The notes under the pieces are model-generated. The model searched no databases. It saw nothing but the letters and a program-made list of their open reading frames with translations, and was not told the DNA's origin. The translations under genes were made by a program, and so were the position numbers. Below are positions 56,134-64,000 of a stretch of DNA of 64,000 nucleotides, piece by piece (the stretch's first letter is position 1; each line of letters begins with the position of its first letter). The stretch lies in the NCBI GenBank assembly GCA_032871835.1, contig CM065303.1, positions 20,586,001 through 20,650,000 on the forward strand. Reading direction: 5' to 3'. The stretch is from Dipteronia dyeriana (Eukaryota; Streptophyta; Magnoliopsida; Sapindales; Sapindaceae).

Positions 56134-57677
56134 AATGTTTTTTTTCGGAGCAAGAAATTGTTTTCGATGCTCTTATATGTATGATTGTGTAGGCATGGTT
56201 AAAATTGACTGTATGATGTTTTTGTATGTATATTAAGTTTTTTTAATTTACAAAAATGTAATTGATCGTTAATTATATGATACTGCGGATTTAGAGTTTA
56301 TGGGTTGTATAATTTTTTTAAATTTTTTTAATTTTTAATGTTATTGTTTTGTAAAAAAAAAATGTAACCTATATTGAAGACTTGGAAAAATCGCGAAGAA
56401 GGATTCATGAGATGAATCAGAGTGACCTGATGAGATTGGAAGACTCGAAAATTACAAGAAGACCAAGGAATGTCTTGGGGGTATTTTTATAATTTTATAT
56501 TCTAATTTTTTTAGGTTAAATAATCCACAGTACTCGGTCAATTCATGTATACTTTATAGTATGTGATGATAAAAGCATTGTCGTGCATCGTGCATATGTA
56601 TGTCATTCAAATTAGATGTGCTTACATAAATATATTTGATATGTCATACATACATCATAGTCTGATATTTTATGTATTTTTTTAATGTGATTAAAATGGG
56701 TAAATACATAAATGGCTATGAATAATGAGATTTGTTTTTTAATGGTTAGAAAACTTGGTAATTCTCATTAATATTAATCTAGTTATTAAAGAGTTTGATA
56801 GTTAGATTAATAGGGTCATTTATTATAATTAGGATTAATATGATTAATTATCTAATAATAAATTAACCGAATAATGTATTATAGTTTAAATAGATAAAAC
56901 TTGGTAAACACTAACATAATAATCTAACCTTAGTAAATAGTTTACAAAGGCTTAGATTATTCACTAATGAATTAGATTTTTAATAGTTAAAAATCATAAA
57001 TAATTTATTAGTTAATTAGAATTTGTTTCTGATAATGAATTGGTTAATAAGCTAGATAACATGATTAAAGTTAGTCATTTGATCCTGTAGAGTCTAGGTG
57101 CATTAATGGATAATAGAAAATCCTAATTTTAAAATAGTGAGTGGGAGAGAGATATATGACATATATATCCTGCAGTCTCCATCATTAGTTCAACACCGTG
57201 AGATCCGAGTGGGGCCTCGTGACGGCTTTGCTTTCATCCTCCAAAAGGAGGGTTTCCATAAAGGTCAATATCAAGGTAGACTTCCTAACCGATAGGATTT
57301 CTGAGGGTATTTCGGGATTGACCGACCATAAGACGACAATTCTCGAGTTAAGCTCGTAATATCTGAAATGGTGGGTTACACTCATGAAGGGTTTGATTAA
57401 GTTTGTTAATAAAAACCTGACTGAATAAATGATGGTTGAATGATATGGACTTAGAATATCATTTGATTGAGAATGTATCGGTCCAACATGCAAAGACTTG
57501 ATCAACCCTAAGGCGGCACTTCTTTGTAGTATGTTGGATTGTCGTGGTATAATAACTAGTTTTAGAGTAGTTCTAGTTTGTTAAACATATTCATGCATCA
57601 TGTTTAAATTTATACCAAAGCACTCGCACTTGTTTTAAATAAATGATTGAATAAATGTTTTATTTATTTCAGCAATA
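56134..57677 (+). other. copia-2 leader
   Basis: A 1.5-kb AT-rich untranslated region. The minus frame 57185-57505 is a shadow without a domain. About 56740-57060 contains repeated TTAGATTAATA / TAGTTAATTAG words. Confidence 0.6.
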
Positions 57678-58511
57678 ATGTCTTCTGCATTACTTCAAAT
57701 TCTCACAAATGACAAATTAACAGGTGATCACTACACTAAGTGGAAACTAAACATTAATGCAATATTGGTCACCAAAGACCTCAAGTTTGTGTTTATGGAG
57801 GAATGTCCTCCAGCACCTGCTGTCATTGCCACACGAACTGTTCGTGAGGCATACGAGCAACGGGTCTTATCTAATGAGACGACCCGAACATATCTGTTGG
57901 CTTCTATGACAGCCGTGCTTGTCATAAAGCACGAAGTAATGACTTCAACATTCAAAAGCATGGAGTAATTACAAGCTATGTTCGGGCAGCCCTCCGAGCA
58001 AAAGCGACACGAAGTTGTTCGTTCAGTTATGCTCACTCGTATGAAGGAAGGTACATCAGTTTAGGAACATGTCCTGAGCATGATGTCCTACTTCAACACA
58101 GCAGAAGTAAATGGAGGGGCCATTGATGAACCCAATCAAGTGAGTATCATATTGATGCCTCTTTCAAAGAATTTAGATCAATTTAAGAGCAACTACGGGA
58201 TAAACAAGGTAAGTTTCAGTCTCATACAGTTGCTTAATGTGCTAGCTATTTTTGAGTCCTTGACTAAAGAGAATAAGGGCAAGACAAGTGAGGCAAATAT
58301 TGCCGAACCATCTTCCTCCAATAATAAAAAGAGGAAGAGGTCTACTAGGAAGGCGAAAGGTAAGCCCAAGCCCAAGAAAGTCCTAAGCAAGAAGAAGTCC
58401 AAGAAAGGTAAATATGATTTACTTGTTCTTGAGTCATGTTTAGTGGAAGATGATTATTCACCCTGGATAGTTGATTCAGATGCCACTAACCATGTTTGTT
58501 CTTCTTTATAA
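57678..58511 (+). pseudogene. copia-2 gag and protease start, broken
   Basis: The start ATG at 57678 gives copia Gag (LTGDHYTKWKLNINAIL). TAA at 57966 and TAG near 58062 interrupt the same frame, which reopens at 58080 (LPLSKNLDQFKSNY). A very basic region (58320-58400) stands where a zinc knuckle is expected, but no CCHC motif is present. The protease start reads WIVDSDATNHVC: the catalytic triad D-S/T-G is D-S-D at 58473-58481, with the conserved glycine replaced. A stop follows at 58509-58511. The product would assemble capsid and mature Gag-Pol in an active element. Confidence 0.88.
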
Positions 58512-58955
58512 TGGACTGATTCTTAGACACAGCTAGAGGAGGGAGCCTTCTCAATACGTTTGGGGTCAGGGGATGTCGTGTCGGCATGAGCAGTGGGCAC
58601 AATTAGATTGTATATTTTGTAATAATTATATATTGTTGGACAATGTATTTTATATTCTTGGATTTACACGGAATTTGATTTCCGTTTCTAAGTTGTTAGA
58701 ACAAAAAAATTATGTTTCTTTTAATAATAAGTCTGTTATTATTGGAAAGAATAGTCTGAATATTTGTTCAGGAATTAATGAAAACTATTTGTATGTATTA
58801 AAATCGTTAATACATATTACACTGCTCAACACCGAAATGTTTAAAGTTGAAAAACTAAAAAAAAAAACTAAACGACACAAGATTACTCCAGATAATGACA
58901 CGTATCTCTGGCAACTAAGTCTTGGTCATATCAATCTTGGCCAGATAGACAGACT
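58512..58955 (+). pseudogene. copia-2 protease end and pre-integrase, upstream of hAT
   Basis: After a stop and a frameshift near 58610 the frame reads NVFYILGFTRNLISVSKLLEQ and LIHITLLNTEMFKVEKL, then the integrase zinc motif start LWQLSLGHINLGQIDRL. It is cut by the hAT element; the coding continues at 63019. Confidence 0.9.
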
Positions 58956-59352
58956 TAGGGGTGGGCATTTTTGACCCGACCCGACCCAAAATTGGCAGTT
59001 TTGGTCGGGTTGACAGTTAAAATTAAATAGATTCGGGTTATAAATTGACAACCCGATAGTTTCTTGGGTCGGGTCGGAGTTTTATGTGAACCCGTGACTC
59101 GACCCGACATTCACTCATAAATAAATAAAAATAGGGTTTTTTTCTCATTTCTCTGATTCTCTCTTTGCTCTGAATCAGTTTCAACGCAGCCCCAAGTCCC
59201 CAACTTTCTCATTTTCTCTCGATCAATCAGCCACCCTCAATTCTCCATTCGACGTTGTTTTCTCTTACCGATGCCGCTTTTCTATTCTTCACGTCGGCAC
59301 TGCTTTCTGCCTTTCTCACTTCCAAGTTGTTTCACACATTATCTCTTTTCAG

Positions 59353-60300
59353 GTTTGAATTGTTTGATTTTTTATTCTTTGTATTTTACACTTGATCAAT
59401 ACATAATGACATATAGTTGTAAGACGGGGGATTTCCTGATTTTGTGGAATTGAATGATGTTTGATTGATTTTGCTTGGGTGAAGGGTCCTCTGTTATTGT
59501 CTGATTTTGGCACATTATTTTGCATTTCTAGCATTTGTTTTGGGTATTTTGTTTGGTGGATAATTGGGTTGATGTTTCTCTGGGCATTTTGTTTGTTTGT
59601 TTTGAAGTAGATGATGTAGATTTTAAATTTTCGATTTAATAATTTTCACTACATTTTCTCTGCAACCAAAAGCTAAACGTATAATTATTTCTGTTTGGTT
59701 TTAGTCAAATGAAGTCAAAACCAATTGAACCGACAACATTGTTGTACCTACTGTTTTTATTTTTATTCTTTTAAATTCATTCGTTAACTTTTTGCTGTGA
59801 TGATATATATAATTTGAAAGATGATCAACTACAGAGAATCATTGTATCACGTTAAATTCAGTATTTCTTTTGTGTCTCAAATAATGATTCGATATTTGAG
59901 TAATTATCCTTTCCTTTATTTTATTCATAACTGATTGAAACTTTTAATTATTTTGGTATTGATATTTATTTTTAGGAAGAAGTAAATTTGCTGTCTACAT
60001 GGTTAGAAGGAGTAAGGTCCATTGCTTTGTGAGATTGACATAGATATTCAATCGCTTTGTCCTCTCTGTAAGATTGACATCTATTCAATCGCTTTGTGTT
60101 GTTGCCTTGTTGGTTCCTCCGTGTGTTCTTTTTCCTTGTTTAAATTTTGATTGTCTCTGTTCTTGGGCAGTTTGGCTTGCTTTTGCCTGTTCTAAACTTT
60201 CAATAATTTTACTCTTTTTTTTTTAAATACATATAGTTCTCTTTACTTGTTATTGTAATGGTTGTGAAATTAAAGTATTTTATTGTGATTCTTTTTGTAG
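59353..60300 (+). other. Predicted 5' UTR intron of the hAT transposase
   Basis: The donor TTCAG|GTTTGA is at 59353 and the acceptor TTTTTGTAG ends at 60300, just before the ATG. The sequence between is T-rich without a domain. The donor choice is tentative. Confidence 0.4.
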
Positions 60301-62442
60301 ATGGATGAACAATTGCCTTCAAACATTGGTGCGAAAAGAGAAAGACGGTCCGTCAAACGTGTGGTTGTTCTTCACCAACTATGGTGATGACAGTAGATGT
60401 AAGTGTAATTATTGTGGTAAAGATTATGTTTGCTCTAGTAAATCTTGTGGTACTAAATATTTATGGAATCATATAGAGGGTCAATGTACAAAATATAGAT
60501 GTGCAATGGCAGCTGAGGATAAACAACAAAAAGTCTTAACCATGGGAACACCAAATAATAACTTAGATTGTGGTGATGAAATTAAAAATGTCAAATCAAA
60601 TCTTGTGGCTATAGGGTTTGATAAAGAAGCGTGTAAAAAGGCTTGTACTAGGATGATTATTGTGGATGAATTGCCTTTTTCTTTTGTTGGGAAAGATGGG
60701 TTTAAAGATTTTTGTAGAGTTCCTTGTCCAAGGTTTATTCCTCCTTCTAGAAGAACACTTGCTAGGGATATTTATGGACTTTATGTAGATGAAAAACTTA
60801 GACTCAAAAAGTATTTCATTGAAAAATCACCAAGAGTTTGCTTAACCACTGACACGTGGACTTCCATTCAAAATATAAATTAGATGGTCATCACTTCTCA
60901 TTTCATTGATTGTGAATGGAAATTGCATAAAAGAATATTGAGTTTTGGTATGATTCCTGACCATAAGGGGGAGACCATTGGAAAAATTGTTGAGTCATGT
61001 TTATTGGATTGGGGGATTGAGAAAGTGTTTACAATAACCGTTGACAATGCCTCTGCCAATAAAGTGGCTATAGATTATGTCAAAAGAAAGATGAGAAATT
61101 GGAATGAATCCAAGCTTGTGTTAGGTGGGAATTATTTGCATGTGAGATGTTGTGCTCATATAATTAATTTAATTGTGTCTGAGGGATTGAAAGACATGAA
61201 TGATTCTATTGTTCGTATTCGTAATGCGGTAAAATATGTAAGATCTTCAGCCTCAAGAATTCAAAAATTTAAAACTTGTGTTGAGCATGAAAGAATTGAG
61301 AGTCAAAGCATTGTGGTTTTAGATGTGCCAACCAGATGGAATTCCACCTACTTGATGTTATCTATTGCTTTAAAATATCAAAAAGCATTTGATAGGTTAT
61401 TGGAGGATGATGGTCGTTATGGTTTGTACCTTTCTGAATTTGATGTTGGGAAGAAAAGGGTAGGACCGCCAAAGGAGGATGATTGGAATAATGCTAAAGT
61501 GTTTGTCCAATTTTTGCATGTTTTTTATGACATCACCTTGAAATTTAGTGCTTCTTTATTTGTTACTTCCAATATGTTTTTTCATGAGTTGTGTTCAATT
61601 GCAACTGAGTTGACTACATTGGCTAGTAGTGGAGATTTTTTGTTGTGTGAAATGGTGGTTGCTATGAAGTCTAAGTTTGACAAGTATTGGGGAAAATTTG
61701 AGGATGTCAATAGATTGTTGATAATTGCACTTGTTCTTGATCCGAGATACAAGTTTGATGATAGTAAGGTAACTGAGATGACATATGATATTAAGGAGTT
61801 TTTTATTAAACTTTATGAGTTTTACAAAGGAGTCGATAACATTTCAAGTAGTGATCAAGTTTCTAGCTCCGTTCCTTTGGCAAATGAGGGTGATGTGGGT
61901 AAATCAAGTGAAAATTTAGATTTTCACTTGGAAAGACTTAAGAAGTTTAAAAAAATAAAAGAGAATATGGATTTTGTTGATTTAAAAAATGAGGTTGAGA
62001 GGCATTTGATAGAGTCCGATGAAAATCTAGATGATGACAACTTTGATCTACTTAATTGGTGGAAAGTTAATGGTTCAAAGTACAAGATTCTATCTCATAT
62101 TGCAAGGGGTATCTTTGCCATTCCAGTGTCTACAGTGGCTTCTGAATCCGCGTTTAGTACTGGAGGCCGTGTTCTTGACTCATTTAAAAGTTCTTTGACT
62201 CCAAAGATGGTGGAGATATTGATTTGTTTGCAAAATTGGTTGTGAGCTTCTCATATTTGTTTTGATGTTGCACCATCCACGGATGAGATGGAGTTTTATG
62301 AAGCACTTGAAAAAGGTAAACTATTCATTTGTTTTCATATAATTATGTTTAATGTTTAATATTTATTCTTTAATAATATTTGTTTCCCATTTATGTAGAG
62401 ATTGGAATGACCACTTTTTCAGATGATATGGTTGTAGATTGA
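60301..62442 (+). pseudogene. hAT transposase (BED zinc finger, RNase H-like core, dimerisation domain), inactivated
   Basis: ATG at 60301 follows a splice acceptor. About 12 codons on, the frame must shift to reach the BED finger CKCNYCGKDYVC..WNHIEGQC, so a 1-base indel near 60340 is likely. The next frame carries CLTTDTWTS (first catalytic aspartate) and ends at an in-frame TAG, 60881-60883. It reopens immediately at 60884. The second part contains ITVDNASANK, HVRCCAHIINLIV, LDVPTRWNSTYLML, LDPRYK and the C-terminal dimerisation block ILSHIARGIFAIPVS, STVASESAFSTGGRVLD with the catalytic glutamate. TGA at 62243-62245 interrupts just after LQNWL. Coding continues to 62315, then a probable 83-base GT..AG intron (62316-62398) and a last exon to TGA at 62440-62442. 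Catalytic residues survive, so decay is mild. Confidence 0.92.
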
Positions 62443-62865
62443 TATCATCTTTGATAAGGTGATTATTTTCCTTAATTTATTTCTTCATATACTTTTCTTT
62501 TGTTCACCTTACATGGATTTAATATAAGAAAAAAAATGTTTTGACAGTTTTTTTTTTTTTGTTCTTTTTTATCAATAGGAAACAACACTAATGGGAAAAT
62601 AAAAAATGCTTGTAAGTGGTTTAAGGACAAATGTTTGGACCAAGCTCATGAGAAATTGAATATTGTGTTATTTTTTTGTACTTTTTATTTGTGTTTGACT
62701 GTTTATGGATTAAAGTACATTTCAGTTTATTTTATCTTAAGTTATTGATGCATACGAGATGCTTGTTTTATTTGAAGATAATATTATTAGTATTGATATT
62801 GAATGGAATCTTTAACATTTTCACTTAGTTGTATGTAATTGATTATTTTTTAGTCGTAATTGGTT

Positions 62866-62935
62866 ATTGGGTTGGGTTGGGTTGGGTTGGGTTGGGTTGA
62901 AAAATAATGTTGGGTTGGGTTGGGTTGGGTTGAAT
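62866..62935 (+). repeat. (TTGGG)n subterminal minisatellite
   Basis: Two runs of TTGGG units (62866-62900 and 62911-62935) are separated by AAAAATAATG, with a reverse CAACCCAACCCAACC run at 62973-62988. The units could form a hairpin and lie within the last 150 bases of the hAT. Confidence 0.9.
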
Positions 62936-63018
62936 TTTTCTAACCCGAATATTGACCAGGTTGAAAAAATTTCAACCCAACCCAACCTAACCTGAAAACG
63001 CCCACCCATAGATAGACT

Positions 63019-64000
63019 AGTAAAAAGTGGACCTTTAAGCGAATTAAATGTTGGCACCTTACCTGTCTGCGAATCTTATCTGAAAGGTAAGATGACTAAG
63101 AGACCTTTTACTGGAAAAATGGCTTAAAGCAAAAGAACTGCTAGAGCCTATACATACAGATGTCTATGGACTGATGAATGTTAAAGATAGGTATGGTTAT
63201 GATTATTTTGTTACCTTTATAGATGATTGCTCAAGATACAGATATGTCTACCTAATACAACGAAAGTCGGAAACATTTGAAAAGTTTAAAAAATTCCGAG
63301 TTGAAGTTTAGAATCAATTAGATAGGACTATCAAGTCACTACGATCAGATCGTAGGGGTGAGTACCTTAACCAGGAGTTTGAAGACTTCATGGTCGAACA
63401 TGGGATAGTTTCCTAACTCACAGCTCCCAGTACACCTCAGCAAAATGGTGTAGCGAGGTGGAGAAATAGAACCCTAATGGAAATGGTAAGATCTATGATT
63501 AGTTTCTCATAATTACCAAATTCCTTCTAGGGATATGCGTTACAAACAGCGACATTCATTTTAAATGTAGTGCCATCCAAATATGTTCCTAGAACTCCCC
63601 TAGAGTTGTGGAATGGTCATAAAGCTAGTTTGTGACATTTCCGCATATGGGAGTGTCCAACACATGTGCTGAAGAACAGAAGTGGAAAGCTAGACTCCAA
63701 GTCTATTTTCTGCATGTTTATAGAATACTCCAAGGAGATCAGAGCTGGACACTTCTATAGTCCCAAAGACAACAAAGTATTTGTATCGACAAATGCAACA
63801 TTTTTTTAGGACAATTATATTAGTGACCATAAACCTCGTTCTAAGATTGTATTGAATGAGTTGGAGCCTGGTGAGAATAGTGTTTCATTAACAAGAGTTG
63901 TTGATCCATAAACATCTGAGAGCCAGATGGTTCATGATCATGATACACTACCATCTAGACGTAGTGAGAGGGTTGTAAGACAACCTGAACGCTATTTAGG
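63019..64000 (+). pseudogene. copia-2 integrase, downstream of hAT (truncated by window edge)
   Basis: It continues directly from the upstream piece (LVKSGPLSELNVGTLPVC, KGKMTKRPFTGK). A frameshift lies near 63125, after which the core (HTDVYG, SLRSDRRGEYL) and later blocks ([26 protein letters not shown]) are readable with at least five stops. The last 100 bases (LPSRRSERVVRQPERYL) match the minus-strand copia-1 at 28031-28200. Reverse transcriptase lies outside the window. Confidence 0.9.

Larger units (their letters stand above)
58956..63010 (+). mobile_element. hAT-1: hAT transposon with decayed transposase
   Basis: Ends are TAGGGGTGGGCATTTT and, inverted, TATGGGTGGGCGTTTT. The target duplications GACAGACT (58948-58955) and GATAGACT (63011-63018) match at 7 of 8 bases. 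The insertion interrupts the integrase of copia-2. Subterminal regions are rich in GACCCGACCCGACCC (left) and GGGTTGGGTT (right). A single transposase gene occupies the centre. At 4,055 bases it is typical for an Ac-type element. Confidence 0.94.
54140..64000 (+). mobile_element. copia-2: Ty1/copia element split by hAT, runs off the window
   Basis: 5' LTR 54140-56118, perfect primer site 56121-56133, leader, gag and protease remnant, integrase remnant, hAT insertion 58956-63010, then the rest of integrase to the edge. The LTR and protein sequences belong to the copia-1 and solo-LTR family. Reverse transcriptase and the 3' LTR would lie beyond 64000. Multiple stops show it is inactive. Confidence 0.92.

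Noticed and set aside
62866..62988. TTGGG repeats considered as interstitial telomere sequence
   Set aside because: The plant telomere unit is TTTAGGG. These units lie in the hAT subterminal zone with an inverted counterpart.
1..64000. Intact host genes, rRNA genes, organelle inserts, CRISPR arrays
   Set aside because: All long coding matches are to transposable elements; no direct-repeat-spacer array, rRNA core or organelle gene was seen by reading alone.

Overview
This is plant nuclear DNA, most likely from a eudicot with a repeat-rich genome. The evidence is a Ty1/copia initiator-Met primer site, Ty3/gypsy primer sites of the TGGCGCC type, CACTA, hAT, Mutator-like (MULE) and Harbinger-like ends, and very AT-rich sequence. 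I found no intact host gene, rRNA gene, functional tRNA gene or CRISPR array. Every long coding stretch belongs to a decayed transposable element, so nearly all coding features are called pseudogenes.

Region 1 (about 0.9-30.8 kb) is a deep nest. The outer frame is a minus-strand, non-autonomous Ty3/gypsy-like element (LARD-1), split by five insertions. A younger copy of the same family (LARD-2, 1154-5341) sits inside its 3' LTR with CATAT target duplications. A CACTA transposon (8877-16934, target duplication CAT) carrying a Harbinger-like MITE sits in its interior. A solo copia LTR (17092-18889, CTCTC) is also in the interior. A minus-strand copia element (copia-1, 21442-30197, CAATC) sits in its 5' LTR. 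Copia-1 is itself broken by a small CACTA derivative (23163-24563) and by a Ty3/gypsy LTR-plus-leader fragment (26038-28030).

Region 2 (30.8-45.3 kb) begins with a plus-strand copia fragment. It is followed by a Kaonashi-like MULE (about 32.28-38.84 kb) with two convergent genes: a DUF1985-type gene of the Ulp1-protease family on plus and a mudrA-type transposase on minus. Both are cut short at one junction near 36.3 kb. Arrays of a GAGCTTTTT motif lie in the predicted 5' UTR introns of both genes. A short relative of this MULE lies at 42.45-43.62 kb. A hAT derivative (44281-45294) has perfect 8-bp target duplications. Fragments of other CACTA and hAT ends lie between.

Region 3 (45.4-64 kb) holds two plus-strand copia elements in series. 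Copia-3 (45453-53837) has both LTRs, but its 5' LTR lacks about 1.2 kb including the TATA region, and its reverse transcriptase reads YVND. Copia-2 starts at 54140 and runs off the right edge. It belongs to the same family as copia-1 and the solo LTR, and it is split by a 4.06-kb hAT element (58956-63010) whose transposase has three lesions.

The elements interact mainly as insertion targets for each other. No multi-gene host pathway is present. Boundaries marked by TG/CA ends with matching target duplications are firm. Others, mainly in 1-930, 10.3-16.2 and 39.0-42.4 kb, are approximate.
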